A stretch of DNA of 64,000 bases from NCBI RefSeq assembly GCF_030376605.1, contig NZ_JARRAE010000003.1, positions 62,001-126,000 on the forward strand. Direction: 5' to 3'. This document shows positions 45,214 to 55,377 of this stretch, piece after piece. The DNA is from Pseudochrobactrum sp. sp1633 (GTDB lineage: Bacteria; Pseudomonadota; Alphaproteobacteria; Rhizobiales; Rhizobiaceae). How positions within the stretch are numbered: position 1 is the first letter of the stretch; the number at the start of each line of letters is the position of its first letter. The notes beneath the pieces were generated by a model. It had not been told where the DNA came from. It saw nothing but the letters and a program-made list of their open reading frames with translations, and ran no database searches. The position numbers were made by a program, and so were the translations under genes.

Positions 45214-47196
45214 ATGCTCTACTACGCGATCGTCTTCCTTCCGCTGCTGGGCTTTCTTATTGCCGGACTTTTCGGCAATAAGATCGGAGCCAAAGCCAGC
45301 GAATATATCACTTCCGGCTTCCTCGTGATTGCGGCTGCGCTGTCATGGGTTGCTTTCTTTACTGTTGCAATGGGCTCATCCGAGCCTGTCCGCGTGCCGG
45401 TTCTGCATTGGCTGACTTCGGGTACGCTGTCTTTTGACTGGGCTATCCGTGTTGATACACTGACTGCAGTCATGCTTGTTGTTATCAACAGCGTGTCGGC
45501 ACTCGTGCACATCTACTCGATCGGCTATATGCATCACGATCCGCACCGTCCGCGTTTCTTTGCTTACCTGTCGCTGTTTACCTTTGCGATGCTGATGCTG
45601 GTAACTTCTGACAATCTGGTTCAGATGTTCTTCGGCTGGGAAGGCGTGGGTCTTGCATCTTACCTGCTGATCGGCTTCTGGTATAAAAAACCTTCGGCCA
45701 ATGCGGCTGCGATGAAAGCTTTCGTTGTTAACCGCGTTGGTGACTTCGGCTTCCTGCTTGGTATTTTCGGTATCTTCGTTCTGTTCGGCGCCGTGGATTA
45801 CACCACGATCTTCTCGACAGCCCAGAACTATGCTGCCGGTGAAAATGCATCACAGGTTGTGCTGAGCTTCCTCGGTTTTGAACTCGACAAACAAGGCGCA
45901 CTGACTGTCGTAGCGTTGCTGCTCTTCATGGGCGCGATGGGTAAATCGGCTCAGTTCCTGCTGCACACATGGTTGCCTGATGCGATGGAAGGCCCGACAC
46001 CTGTGTCGGCTCTGATTCACGCGGCGACGATGGTGACCGCAGGTGTGTTCATGGTTGCGCGCATGTCGCCGATCTTTGAACAGTCTGAAACTGCTCTGCT
46101 CGTTGTGACCATTATCGGTGCGATCACTGCTTTCTTTGCCGCGACCGTTGGTCTGGTACAGAATGATATCAAGCGCGTGATTGCTTATTCGACCTGTTCG
46201 CAGCTTGGTTATATGTTTGTGGCACTCGGCGTTGGCGCTTATGGTGCCGCTGTATTCCACCTGTTCACACACGCTTTCTTTAAGGCTCTGCTGTTCTTGG
46301 GCGCCGGTTCGGTGATCCATGCGGTATCAGACGAGCAGGATATGCGTCGTATGGGCGGTCTGCGTAAGCTGATCCCGACCACTTACTGGATGATGATCAT
46401 CGGTACTGTAGCGCTGACTGGTCTTGGTATTCCGGGCACAGCTATTGGTACAGCTGGCTTCTTCTCCAAAGATGCGATTATTGAATCTGCATTTGCTTCG
46501 CACAGTGCTGCGTCAGGCTTTGCCTTCACGCTTCTGGTTATCGCTGCTGCATTCACATCGTTCTATTCATGGCGCCTGATTTTCATGACATTCCACGGTA
46601 AGCCGCGCGCAACCGCTGAAGTTATGCATCATGTTCATGATTCACCTCCGGTTATGCTGGTGCCGCTGTTCCTGCTGGCTATCGGTGCACTGATTGCCGG
46701 TTTCATCTTCGTTGGTTACTTCTTCGGCGATCATTATGATGCGTTCTGGAAGGGTGCTCTGTTCACCGGTGCGGATAATCATATTCTGCATGATTTCCAC
46801 GGTGTGCCGACCTGGGTTAAATTCTCGCCGTTCATTGCAATGGTGTTGGGTTTCATCTTTGCTTGGGCTTTCTACATCCGCTCGCCGGAAACACCGAAGG
46901 CAATTGCAGCCCGTCATCCTGGTCTGTACCAGTTCCTCTTGAACAAATGGTACTTCGACGAACTCTATGATTTCCTGTTCGTTCGTCCAAGCATGGCACT
47001 GGGTCGCTTCCTCTGGAAGACCGGTGATACCAAGATCATCGACGGTATGGGACCAAATGGTGTGGCGGCTCGTGTAGTCGGCATTACCAACCGCGTTGTT
47101 AAGCTGCAGAGCGGTTATCTTTATCACTACGCATTCGCGATGCTTATCGGTGTCGCCGCGCTCGTCACCTGGATGATGATCGGGAGCTCTTTCTGA
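45214..47196 (+). CDS. nuoL: NADH-quinone oxidoreductase subunit L
   Basis: Distal antiporter-like proton pump of complex I, 660 residues with about 16 helices and the lateral helix at the C-terminus. Seen are '[18 protein letters not shown]' with the key Glu, '[24 protein letters not shown]' with the pump Lys, and 'H-A-A-T-M-V-T-A-G'. Its stop overlaps nuoM's start as TGATG. Confidence 0.98.
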   Translation: MLYYAIVFLPLLGFLIAGLFGNKIGAKASEYITSGFLVIAAALSWVAFFTVAMGSSEPVRVPVLHWLTSGTLSFDWAIRVDTLTAVMLVVINSVSALVHIYSIGYMHHDPHRPRFFAYLSLFTFAMLMLVTSDNLVQMFFGWEGVGLASYLLIGFWYKKPSANAAAMKAFVVNRVGDFGFLLGIFGIFVLFGAVDYTTIFSTAQNYAAGENASQVVLSFLGFELDKQGALTVVALLLFMGAMGKSAQFLLHTWLPDAMEGPTPVSALIHAATMVTAGVFMVARMSPIFEQSETALLVVTIIGAITAFFAATVGLVQNDIKRVIAYSTCSQLGYMFVALGVGAYGAAVFHLFTHAFFKALLFLGAGSVIHAVSDEQDMRRMGGLRKLIPTTYWMMIIGTVALTGLGIPGTAIGTAGFFSKDAIIESAFASHSAASGFAFTLLVIAAAFTSFYSWRLIFMTFHGKPRATAEVMHHVHDSPPVMLVPLFLLAIGALIAGFIFVGYFFGDHYDAFWKGALFTGADNHILHDFHGVPTWVKFSPFIAMVLGFIFAWAFYIRSPETPKAIAARHPGLYQFLLNKWYFDELYDFLFVRPSMALGRFLWKTGDTKIIDGMGPNGVAARVVGITNRVVKLQSGYLYHYAFAMLIGVAALVTWMMIGSSF

Positions 47197-48701
47197 TGAC
47201 CGACTGGCCAATTCTTTCGACGGTCACGTTTCTGCCACTCGTTGGTGCGTTCCTGATCCTTCTGATCAGGGACGACAGCGAGGCAGCGCGCCGCAACATC
47301 CGTAATGTTGCATTGCTGACCACAATCTTTGTTTTTGCGTTGTCTCTGGTGATCTGGGCGGGTTTTGATAATTCAAACTCCGGTTTCCAGATGGTTGAGA
47401 AACATGCATGGTTCGGTGAGGGCATCAGCTATCACATGGGCGTGGATGGTATTTCCATGCTGTTTGTTGTGCTGACTGCATTCCTGATGCCGTTCTGTAT
47501 TCTGGCGAGCTGGAAGTCTGTGGATTTCCGCGTCAAGGAATATATGGTTGCGTTTCTGATCCTTGAAGCGCTCGTAATCGGTGTGTTCTGCGCACTGGAT
47601 ATGTTCCTGTTCTACGTGTTTTTTGAAGCAAGCCTTATCCCGATGTTCATCATCATCGGTGTGTGGGGTGGTCAGCGCCGCGTTTACGCCAGCCTGAAAT
47701 TCTTCCTCTACACGCTGCTGGGTTCGGTGTTGATGCTCATTGCTATGATGGCAATGTATTTCACTGCCGGTACAATGGATATTCCGACCCTTCTGGCTTA
47801 CGACTTCCCTGCATCAATGCAGACATGGTTGTGGCTGGCTTTCTTCGCTTCTTTCGCGGTGAAGATGCCAATGTGGCCGGTGCATACATGGTTGCCGGAT
47901 GCGCACGTTGAAGCACCGACAGCCGGTTCGGTCATTCTGGCGGGTATTCTTTTGAAGCTCGGCGGTTATGGCTTCCTGCGTTTCTCGCTGCCAATGTTCC
48001 CGCTGGCTTCTGCTGATTTTGCACCATTCGTATTCTGGCTCTCGGTTATCGCTATTGTTTACACGTCTCTGGTGGCTCTGGTTCAGACCGACATCAAAAA
48101 GCTGATTGCGTATTCGTCCGTTGCCCATATGGGTTATGTGACTATGGGTATCTTTGCAGCCAATGTGCAGGGTGTGCAGGGTGCGCTGTTCCAGATGCTG
48201 TCACACGGTATCATTTCCGGCGGTCTGTTCCTTTGTGTGGGCGTGGTTTATGACCGTATGCACACAAGAGATATCTCGGCCTATGGTGGTCTGGTCAACA
48301 ACATGCCGAAATATGCGGTTGTGTTCCTGATCCTCACCATGGCCAATGTTGGTCTGCCAGGGACTTCCGGCTTTATCGGTGAATTCCTGACACTGTTTGG
48401 TGTGTTCCAGGCCAATACGTGGATTGCTGTGATTGCAACAACCGGTGTTATTCTGTCGGCTGCCTATGCGCTCTACCTCTATCGCCGCGTCATTTTCGGT
48501 GCGCTTGATAAGGAAAGCCTGAAAGCGCTGCTGGATCTGTCTCCGCGTGAGAAAGCAATCCTGTATCCGCTCGTCATTCTGACGATCTTCTTCGGTGTCT
48601 ATCCGGTTCCGGTCTTTGATGCGACTGCGAGTGCCGTTGACGCTCTGGTCACCAACTACAATGCGGCTGTGGCAAATGTTGCCATGCCGGTTGCAAATTA
48701 A
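47196..48701 (+). CDS. nuoM: NADH-quinone oxidoreductase subunit M
   Basis: Antiporter-like proton pump subunit, 501 residues and about 14 helices. '[13 protein letters not shown]' carries the conserved Glu, '[27 protein letters not shown]' the pump Lys and the loop, and 'Y-S-S-V-A-H-M-G' follows. Confidence 0.98.
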   Translation: MTDWPILSTVTFLPLVGAFLILLIRDDSEAARRNIRNVALLTTIFVFALSLVIWAGFDNSNSGFQMVEKHAWFGEGISYHMGVDGISMLFVVLTAFLMPFCILASWKSVDFRVKEYMVAFLILEALVIGVFCALDMFLFYVFFEASLIPMFIIIGVWGGQRRVYASLKFFLYTLLGSVLMLIAMMAMYFTAGTMDIPTLLAYDFPASMQTWLWLAFFASFAVKMPMWPVHTWLPDAHVEAPTAGSVILAGILLKLGGYGFLRFSLPMFPLASADFAPFVFWLSVIAIVYTSLVALVQTDIKKLIAYSSVAHMGYVTMGIFAANVQGVQGALFQMLSHGIISGGLFLCVGVVYDRMHTRDISAYGGLVNNMPKYAVVFLILTMANVGLPGTSGFIGEFLTLFGVFQANTWIAVIATTGVILSAAYALYLYRRVIFGALDKESLKALLDLSPREKAILYPLVILTIFFGVYPVPVFDATASAVDALVTNYNAAVANVAMPVAN

Positions 48702-48718
48702 GACGAGGGCATCGCGCG

Positions 48719-50155
48719 ATGTACACCGATCTGATTGCCCACCTTACCCTTGCTGCACCGGAGGTGCTGCTTTCAGTTGGCGCTCTGGCGCTGCTGATGG
48801 TGGGTGTATTTACCGGCGACCGTGCCAACACCATTGTTACGGGTCTTTCCGTAGCACTGTTGTTTGGTGCGCTCGCACTCCTGCTGGTTTTCCCTGCTGA
48901 CGGCGCTGCTTTCGGCACGGCATTCATTAGCGATAGCTTTACCCGCTTCATGAAAGTGCTGACACTGATCGGTTCGGTCGTCACACTGATCATGTCGGTC
49001 GGCTTTGCCAAAGACCAGAAATTCAACAAGTTTGAATTTCCGGTTCTGATCGTGCTTTCGACTGTTGGTATGCTGTTGATGGTATCAGCCAACAATATGC
49101 TGGCTCTCTATCTCGGCCTCGAAATGTCGTCGCTGGCGCTCTATGTGCTGGCCGCTTTCAACCGCGACAGCGTACGTTCCACAGAAGCTGGTCTGAAATA
49201 TTTTGTTCTCGGCGCTTTGTCTTCGGGCATGCTGCTTTACGGTATTTCTCTGGTCTATGGTTATACCGGCACAATCAACTTTGCTGATATTGCTGCTGCC
49301 GTTACCGGCGGAGAGCGTCAGCTGGGTCTGGTCTTCGGTCTGGTCTTCATCATGGCCGGTCTGGCTTTCAAAATTTCCGCTGTTCCGTTCCATATGTGGA
49401 CACCGGATGTTTATGAAGGTGCGCCAACCCCTGTAACCGCCTTCTTTGCTGCTGCTCCGAAAATGGCTGCGATTGCATTGCTGGTACGCGTTACTATGGG
49501 TGCGTTCGAGCCTTTGACCGCTGACTGGCAGCAGATCATCGTTTTCGTGGCTCTGGCCTCGATGATCCTCGGTGCTTTCGCAGCGATCGGTCAGAAGAAC
49601 ATCAAACGCCTGATGGCCTATTCTTCCATCAGCCATGTTGGTTATGCTCTGGTTGGTCTTGCTGCCGGTACTGTCGACGGTGTGCGTGGTGTTGCCATTT
49701 ACATGCTGATCTATCTGGTGATGACACTGGGTACATTCGCATTCATTCTGGCAATGCGTAACAAAAGCGGCACTGTTGAAGAGATCAATGATCTGGCTGG
49801 TCTGTCCCGCACCAATCCGGTGATGGCGACAATTATGACCATCTTCTTGTTCTCGCTTGCAGGTATTCCTCCGCTCGCCGGTTTCTTCGGTAAGTGGTAC
49901 ACATTCCTTGCAGCCGTTCAGGCTGGTCTGGTGCCGCTGGCGGTTATCGGTATCGTGGCTTCTGTTGTTGGTGCCTTCTACTATCTGCGCATGATCAAGA
50001 TCATGTGGTTCGATGAGCCTGCAGCCGGTCTTGAAGCACCTGCCGGTGAATTGAAACTGGTGATGGGCGTATCTGCAGCTTTCGTTCTGCTCTATGCGCT
50101 GATCGCTTCGCCGGTGATGATCTGGGCGACAAATGCTGCCAAAGCATTTTTCTGA
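48719..50155 (+). CDS. nuoN: NADH-quinone oxidoreductase subunit N
   Basis: Antiporter-like subunit next to NuoK, 478 residues with 13-14 helices. '[15 protein letters not shown]' has the key Glu, and '[22 protein letters not shown]' the pump Lys region. It is the last gene of the 14-subunit operon, followed by a terminator. Confidence 0.98.
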   Translation: MYTDLIAHLTLAAPEVLLSVGALALLMVGVFTGDRANTIVTGLSVALLFGALALLLVFPADGAAFGTAFISDSFTRFMKVLTLIGSVVTLIMSVGFAKDQKFNKFEFPVLIVLSTVGMLLMVSANNMLALYLGLEMSSLALYVLAAFNRDSVRSTEAGLKYFVLGALSSGMLLYGISLVYGYTGTINFADIAAAVTGGERQLGLVFGLVFIMAGLAFKISAVPFHMWTPDVYEGAPTPVTAFFAAAPKMAAIALLVRVTMGAFEPLTADWQQIIVFVALASMILGAFAAIGQKNIKRLMAYSSISHVGYALVGLAAGTVDGVRGVAIYMLIYLVMTLGTFAFILAMRNKSGTVEEINDLAGLSRTNPVMATIMTIFLFSLAGIPPLAGFFGKWYTFLAAVQAGLVPLAVIGIVASVVGAFYYLRMIKIMWFDEPAAGLEAPAGELKLVMGVSAAFVLLYALIASPVMIWATNAAKAFF

Positions 50156-50179
50156 TAAGATCTGAATAAGACATGCTAC

Positions 50180-50206
50180 AAACGCCCGGTATTTTGCCGG
50201 GCGTTT
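50180..50206 (+). terminator. nuo operon terminator
   Basis: A 10-bp perfect stem (AAACGCCCGG with CCGGGCGTTT) and a seven-base loop, followed by CTTTTTG, 24 bases after nuoN. Confidence 0.9.
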
Positions 50207-50224
50207 CTTTTTGTAAGGTGCTTT

Positions 50225-51001
50225 ATGAGTTTTGAACTGAGCAAACAAACCATTGCCGCAGGCTACGGCTTGAAAGAGTTTGAACATATCGGCTCAACCA
50301 ATGCAGAGGCCTTGGCTGAAGCGCAGACAGGGGCTGAAAGTGCCGTCTGGTATGTGACCAAAGATCAGCGCTCCGGCCGTGGACGGCGCGGGCGGGAATG
50401 GTCAACACAGACCGGCAATCTCGCCGCAACTTTGCTGCTTATTCATGATTATCCGCTGGAACTGGCTGCCACGCTTAGCTTCGTCGCCGGTCTTTCACTG
50501 GTTGAAGCGGTTGAGCAATTGCTGCCCGAAACGGAAACACATTTTCAGCTGAAATGGCCGAATGATGTGCTGGCTGATGGCGCGAAACTATCGGGTATCC
50601 TGCTGGAATCCGCATTGCTAAAAGACGGTCGCAAGGCTCTGGTTATCGGCATCGGTGTGAATGTAATGCATATTCCGGAAGGCGTGCCCTATGCGGTAAG
50701 CAGCCTGAAAGCCAATGGCTACACACAGGGCTCTGAACAGCTTCTGCAGGCTCTGGCAGAACGCTTTGCTGTGAACTTTGCTTTATGGAATGACGGGCAA
50801 GGACTGGAAACCATTCGTAGCCACTGGCTGCGCCATGCGGCAAGGCTGGGCGAGGTTATTCGTGTGCAAAGCGGCGGTGAGACATTGGAGGGTATTTTCT
50901 CCTCGATTGATCCACAGGGACATCTGGTTCTGACGCTGCCGCAGGGTCGTAAACAGGCGATCTCGGCCGGTGAGGTTTTCTTTGGAGCTGAAACACGCTA
51001 A
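50225..51001 (+). CDS. birA: Biotin--[acetyl-CoA-carboxylase] ligase
   Basis: Activates biotin with ATP and attaches it to carboxyl-carrier proteins. The 258 residues are catalytic domain plus a small C-terminal SH3-like part, without an N-terminal HTH, so it is a class I ligase that does not regulate transcription. Motifs: 'S-T-N-A-E-A', the biotinyl-AMP loop 'R-S-G-R-G-R-R-G-R-E-W' (49-59), 'K-W-P-N-D-V-L' (110-116) and 'K-L-S-G-I-L' (121-126). It follows the nuo terminator directly. Confidence 0.95.
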   Translation: MSFELSKQTIAAGYGLKEFEHIGSTNAEALAEAQTGAESAVWYVTKDQRSGRGRRGREWSTQTGNLAATLLLIHDYPLELAATLSFVAGLSLVEAVEQLLPETETHFQLKWPNDVLADGAKLSGILLESALLKDGRKALVIGIGVNVMHIPEGVPYAVSSLKANGYTQGSEQLLQALAERFAVNFALWNDGQGLETIRSHWLRHAARLGEVIRVQSGGETLEGIFSSIDPQGHLVLTLPQGRKQAISAGEVFFGAETR

Positions 51002-51320
51002 AGCATTTTTCTAATGGTGATATTTCATGGAACGCGATCATATATCGGTGACACTGAGTAAAGCCGAAGTGAACGCGACAAACTGGCAGAAAAGGCCGGT
51101 ATTGCTATAATTGACAAGTTGAGGTGCAAAACTTCAGTTTTCTTTTTGTAAGTTGAGAATTTTTGAGAACTATTCTTGCTTCAAATCACTTTAGCGGTCA
51201 TGAAATTAATATAGTGAGTTTGCATTGTCTTGGCTGTGCGCGTCCGGTTCTGTCTTTAAAAGAGCGAGGAAAATGCCACATGGTGATGCAGCGGAATTAA
51301 ATAGTTTTTGAGGAGGGGGA
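51002..51320. other. Gap between birA and rnj
   Basis: A 319-base region with no full gene. It contains a likely rnj promoter and a 12-codon upstream ORF (51273-51311) in the rnj frame. In some Rhizobiales a type III pantothenate kinase gene (coaX) lies here; none is present. Confidence 0.55.
51083..51111 (+). promoter_or_regulatory. Probable rnj promoter
   Basis: CTGGCA (51083-51088), then 17 bases, then a perfect TATAAT (51106-51111). It would give a leader of about 200 bases before rnj. Confidence 0.5.
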
Positions 51321-53039
51321 ATGCCCCAGTCCCGTTTGGATGATTTGCAAAATAACGGCCAGTTGAATGGTAAAGAGGAACTGGTGTTCCTGCCATTGGG
51401 TGGTGTCGGCGAAATCGGTATGAACCTTGCGATGTATGGCTACGGGCCGGAACATGCGCGTGAATGGATCATTATCGATATGGGCGTGAGTTTTGCAGGT
51501 CCTGAATTGCCGGGGGCTGACCTGATCCTGCCGGATATCCGCTATCTGGAAGCCGAACGTAATAATATACGCGGGATTATCATCACCCACGCGCATGAAG
51601 ACCATTATGGCTCGCTGCTGGATTTGTGGCCGCGTCTGCGCCTGCCGGTTTATGCAACGCCATTTACTGCCGGATTGCTCGAAGCCAAACGTCAGGCTGA
51701 ATATAATGCGCCGGAAATTCCGGTAACTGTGTTCCGTGCCGGCGAAAGTTTTGAAGTCGGGCCTTTCAAGATCGAAGCGATTGCCGTTACACACTCGATC
51801 CCTGAGCCTGTGTCGCTGGCGATTACCACGCCGCTTGGCCGTGTGATCCATACGGGCGACTGGAAGATTGATCCGGAACCGTCACTCGGGCCTGTGCTCG
51901 ATGCAAGCCGCTTTGAGCAGCTCGGCAATGAAGGCGTGCTGGCTCTCGTCTGCGACAGCACCAATGCGATGCGCGAAGGTGAATCGCCATCCGAGCGTCA
52001 GGTCTCGGAAAGCCTGCGCGAGCTGATTGAGAATGCCAAAGGCCGCGTGGCAATCACCACATTCTCTTCGAATGTCGGACGTATCCGCTCTATCGCCGAG
52101 GCTGCGCGTGATGCCGGTCGTCAGGTGCTCGTGGTTGGTCGCTCGATGAAGCGTTGTATCTCGGTGGCAACCGAGCTTGGCTATATGGAAGGCCTGCCGG
52201 AATTTCTCTCGGAAGATGATTACGGCTATGTCCCGCGTGAAAATGTGGTGATGGTGCTGACAGGCAGTCAGGGCGAGCCGCGTGCGGCTTTGGCCAAACT
52301 GGCACGCGATGAAATGCGCTCGCTGGCATTGTCTGCCGGTGATACTGTGATTTTCTCCTCGCGGACTATTCCGGGTAATGAAAAATCAATCATTGAAATC
52401 AAAAACATGCTGATCGAGCAGGGCATCAAGATTATCTCTGATGATGACGCGCTTGTGCATGTTTCCGGCCATCCGCGTCGCAATGAGCTGAAGCGTATGT
52501 ATGCTTGGGTGCGCCCGCAAATTCTGGTGCCGGTACATGGTGAAGCCGCGCATCTGGTTGCGCAGGGCACGCTGGGCATGCAGGCCGGTATTCCGGATGT
52601 GGCACAGGTGCGTAACGGTGATGTGCTGCGGCTGGCACCGGGGCCTGCAAAGGTTATTGATGAGGCACCTTATGGCCGTATCTATAAAGATGGTCGCCTG
52701 ATCGGTGATGAAGATGAAATGGGCATTTCTGAGCGCCGCAAGCTGGCCTATGTCGGCCATGTGGCAGTGTCCATTCTTCTCGACAATCAGCACAAGATTT
52801 ATGATGAACCGGAAGTTGTTGCTTTTGGTTTGCCGGAAGAAGATAGTCAGCGAAATCTGATCGAAGACCTGCTCTATGATGCTGTTGTCAGCGCTGTTGA
52901 CAGCATTCCGCGTGCGCGTCGCAAGGATATTGAGCTGGTGCGTGAAGCGGCACGGCGTGCAGTGCGTGCTGCGGCCAATGATGTCTGGGGTAAAAAGCCG
53001 GTGACGACTGTGTTCGTTACCCGCATACCGGAAGCCTGA
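51321..53039 (+). CDS. rnj: Ribonuclease J
   Basis: Endo- and 5'-exoribonuclease of the beta-CASP metallo-beta-lactamase family, acting in rRNA maturation and mRNA decay in alphaproteobacteria. The 572 residues show the zinc motif 'T-H-A-H-E-D-H' (H90, H92, D94, H95), 'H-T-G-D-W-K-I-D', the beta-CASP parts 'C-D-S-T-N-A', 'S-S-R-T-I-P-G-N-E' and 'H-V-S-G-H' and the later 'P-V-H-G-E' His. A strong GAGGAGGGGG ribosome site lies before the ATG. Confidence 0.96.
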   Translation: MPQSRLDDLQNNGQLNGKEELVFLPLGGVGEIGMNLAMYGYGPEHAREWIIIDMGVSFAGPELPGADLILPDIRYLEAERNNIRGIIITHAHEDHYGSLLDLWPRLRLPVYATPFTAGLLEAKRQAEYNAPEIPVTVFRAGESFEVGPFKIEAIAVTHSIPEPVSLAITTPLGRVIHTGDWKIDPEPSLGPVLDASRFEQLGNEGVLALVCDSTNAMREGESPSERQVSESLRELIENAKGRVAITTFSSNVGRIRSIAEAARDAGRQVLVVGRSMKRCISVATELGYMEGLPEFLSEDDYGYVPRENVVMVLTGSQGEPRAALAKLARDEMRSLALSAGDTVIFSSRTIPGNEKSIIEIKNMLIEQGIKIISDDDALVHVSGHPRRNELKRMYAWVRPQILVPVHGEAAHLVAQGTLGMQAGIPDVAQVRNGDVLRLAPGPAKVIDEAPYGRIYKDGRLIGDEDEMGISERRKLAYVGHVAVSILLDNQHKIYDEPEVVAFGLPEEDSQRNLIEDLLYDAVVSAVDSIPRARRKDIELVREAARRAVRAAANDVWGKKPVTTVFVTRIPEA

Positions 53040-53062
53040 TCGTTATATTCGATACAAAGTTT

Positions 53063-53095
53063 TAGCCGCCGGTGAGCCTCTCACCGGCGGTTTTT
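53063..53095. terminator. Bidirectional terminator after rnj
   Basis: A 10-bp perfect stem (CCGCCGGTGA with TCACCGGCGG) and a five-base loop, with T-runs on both strands, between convergent genes. Confidence 0.92.
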
Positions 53096-53903
53096 ATTTG
53101 GGTAACAGGAATGTCGCGGTAAAACGTGCGCCCCAATCAGGGCCGTTGTCAGGTTTACGGGCGTAATATTGGCCGGTAACACCAAGGCTGACATGCTGCT
53201 TGCCGAAGGTGAAGACTTTGGAAATGCCGAGATCAACCGGTATTGTCCATTGCTCATTCGTCCAGTCATAGGTCATTTCACTGTTCAGCGATAAGCCGAC
53301 CGTATTGGGAAAAGTATAGCTGATAAAAGGCTGAATCAGTGTGGCGCTGACATTCTGCCGGTCGCTCTCTCCGGCAAAAGACCAGATATGATTGGCAAGT
53401 ACGCCCATTGTCCAGCCGTGCATTTGTTTGAGCACAACAACTGTCGGGCCCGCGCCCCATTTCTGATTGCCGAGCATGGCATTGGTGGCGGTCGGCCACA
53501 GAAAGGCCGGTCCAGCACCCCAGATAATACCATCGGACTCTTTGACCGGAGAAAGGAAAAAGCTTTGCACCGTATCGCCAAGCCCGAATTTCGCTCCGAT
53601 ATCCGGCGCAGGGGAGCTTTGATGAATGATTGGCACAATCGTGCGCACAATCAGATTCCAGTCTGCATTGAGTGAGAATGGAATGACCGGTTGAATATTG
53701 GTGGTAAAACGGCTGCTATTATTGGCGCCTGTGCAACAGGTATAAGTATTTTGAACGGGCACGCTGATCAGGCTGGAAACCGGATTGGCAAGTTTCTTTG
53801 CCAGTTCTTCTGTACTGTTTTCTTCTGCGCGCGCGTTCAAAGTGAAAGCGAATATGCTGAATAATATGATTATTCTAAAGTATGAAAATATATTGCGTAT
53901 CAT
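53094..53903 (-). CDS. Outer-membrane beta-barrel-like protein
   Basis: A 269-residue exported protein with a signal peptide (about 1-25, ending L-N-A-R-A). The rest is alternating amphipathic strands with aromatic ends ('W-N-L-I-V-R-T-I-V-P-I-I', 'T-V-V-V-L-K-Q', 'F-I-S-Y-T-F-P-N-T', 'S-L-G-V-T-G-Q-Y-Y-A-R'), ending in a strand 'F-T-A-T-F-L-L-P-K'. It resembles proteins annotated as transporter or 'neuromedin U', probably a porin-like barrel. Two adjacent cysteines ('Y-T-C-C-T-G') near residue 56 are unusual. Substrate unknown. It interrupts the expected rnj-DUF1467 neighbourhood on the opposite strand. Confidence 0.75.
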   Translation of the reverse strand: MIRNIFSYFRIIILFSIFAFTLNARAEENSTEELAKKLANPVSSLISVPVQNTYTCCTGANNSSRFTTNIQPVIPFSLNADWNLIVRTIVPIIHQSSPAPDIGAKFGLGDTVQSFFLSPVKESDGIIWGAGPAFLWPTATNAMLGNQKWGAGPTVVVLKQMHGWTMGVLANHIWSFAGESDRQNVSATLIQPFISYTFPNTVGLSLNSEMTYDWTNEQWTIPVDLGISKVFTFGKQHVSLGVTGQYYARKPDNGPDWGARFTATFLLPK

Positions 53904-54010
53904 CGGCTAATGACCTGATATTATTCGAAATAATAAGCAGGTTAAGCGCATTGCCTGAAATTTGAAGCTGGCATTTTTATGCGTATCATTGTGGGGAACT
54001 GCGTGATGCC

Positions 54011-54115
54011 AGAGCGTATCCCGAAAAGTGCGTAGCGGTTTTCGGATAAGATACGCGTAAAGACAAAAAGACAGAGCATTTCCCATGTTTCAAGAGCAAC
54101 TGGAAATGTTCTGTC
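54011..54115. repeat. RIME-like mosaic element (copy C)
   Basis: Nearly the same first palindrome as copy A (GCGTATC...GATACGC with CCGAAAA/TTTTCGG inside), then a second palindrome ACAGAGCATTTCC/GGAAATGTTCTGT with one mismatch. It lies between the divergent barrel-protein and DUF1467 genes. Confidence 0.75.
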
Positions 54116-54202
54116 ACTTGCCGCTACTGTTTCGCTGTTCTATGTTACAGCCAATAATGATGCATACTCTTCGGTTCGGGAGGAGATGCGGGGAGGAAGA
54201 AT

Positions 54203-54469
54203 ATGTCGGTTATGTCCGGTATGGCGATCTATTTTATTATCTGGTGGACTTCTTTGTTTGCCATGCTGCCTTTCGGTCTGCGTACACAGGCGGAAGAGAA
54301 TAATATTGTGCGCGGCACAGTCGCGAGCGCACCGGCGCGCCCGCGTATCTGGTTGGCTTTTTTACGGACAACTGTGGTTGCCACGGTCATTTTTGGTTTG
54401 TTTTGGTTTGTAACACAGAAGCTCGGTTACGGGCTGGACGATATTCCGCACTTCTTCCCTGATCTATGA
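54203..54469 (+). CDS. DUF1467 small membrane protein
   Basis: An 88-residue protein with two membrane helices: 'A-I-Y-F-I-I-W-W-T-S-L-F-A-M-L-P-F-G' at the N-terminus and 'T-T-V-V-A-T-V-I-F-G-L-F-W-F' near the end, separated by a polar loop. This is the typical DUF1467 form, found near rnj and proS in alphaproteobacteria. GGGGAGGAAG lies before the ATG. Function is unknown. Confidence 0.88.
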   Translation: MSVMSGMAIYFIIWWTSLFAMLPFGLRTQAEENNIVRGTVASAPARPRIWLAFLRTTVVATVIFGLFWFVTQKLGYGLDDIPHFFPDL

Positions 54470-54527
54470 ATCTCATTCTGAACTATTTGCCATAAGAGGC
54501 TGTAATTATAGCGGTATCCGGTAATGT

Positions 54528-55229
54528 TTACCTGATTTCAGTGCGGGCATAATCGCCGGAAATCAGAATTTCCGGCTTTGCTCCTTGCGTATTCGGCAGC
54601 TTGGTATCGAGCAGTGAGGCTTTGGAGTGGATAAGATAACTGACCGATGTGCCTGTCGGGAAAATCAGGCTGGTATCCAGCGCACGACCGGCAATATCAA
54701 TCTGTTCAGGTTGCGCTGTGCCATCAAAGTGCAATTTGGTGCGGAAAGCATCGCCGCGAATCCTGACTGAAGAGGCAGAGCCTTGCAGGGCGATATCCGC
54801 AGCTCTGGTCTCTATATTCAGACCTGCAAATTGGCCTTGGAAGTCCCCTTTGAAAGCAGGCTGATCTATTGTCACATCCACATTGCGCGGCAGGTTGATC
54901 CGCAAATATGTGCTGCATTCGGACAGATCATACCAACCACTGTTTCGGGCTTTGATCAGCAATGTCTGACCGCTGACAATCATATCGCCATTGGCCTTGC
55001 AATCATTGTAAAACCAGCCGGAAAGCCAGCCACTTGGTTTGGCCGTCATAACGGCCTGTTGTTGCTGGTCGTCCTTGGTTGTCAGGAGAATGAGGCTGGC
55101 ATCGCCGCTGATTTTCACACTTTTAATACCGTCAGTTGCAACAGGTTTTTCCGGCAGGCTGGTTTCATTGCTGCAACCGCTCAGCGTGACAATGGCTGAT
55201 AGCAAAACTGTGAGAAGCAGATTATCCAT
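54528..55229 (-). CDS. Putative lipoprotein with adhesin-like (DUF2807/4097-type) repeats
   Basis: A 233-residue exported protein. The start M-D-N-L-L is followed by a hydrophobic stretch and a lipobox 'L-S-G-C', so it is likely lipidated. The mature part is strand-rich with repeated 'I-S/R-G-D-A' and 'D-I-A-L-Q-G-S-A-S-S-V-R-I' elements, like the beta-helix adhesin-type DUF2807/DUF4097 proteins. The longer frame to 55268 would place charged residues before the signal and is not used. It is divergent from the AraC regulator gene. Function unknown. Confidence 0.7.
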   Translation of the reverse strand: MDNLLLTVLLSAIVTLSGCSNETSLPEKPVATDGIKSVKISGDASLILLTTKDDQQQQAVMTAKPSGWLSGWFYNDCKANGDMIVSGQTLLIKARNSGWYDLSECSTYLRINLPRNVDVTIDQPAFKGDFQGQFAGLNIETRAADIALQGSASSVRIRGDAFRTKLHFDGTAQPEQIDIAGRALDTSLIFPTGTSVSYLIHSKASLLDTKLPNTQGAKPEILISGDYARTEIR

Positions 55230-55377
55230 GTGTGTTGACCCTTGATACATTGGCAATACAAGGATCATTTGCCCGACTGTGTATTTCTGCGACCTGAAAC
55301 AGGATCAAGGTCGACGCATAACGCGTTTTGCTTCATGTTCCGGAGCCTAGAATACGAGCAAACAGAGATATTAGCCG

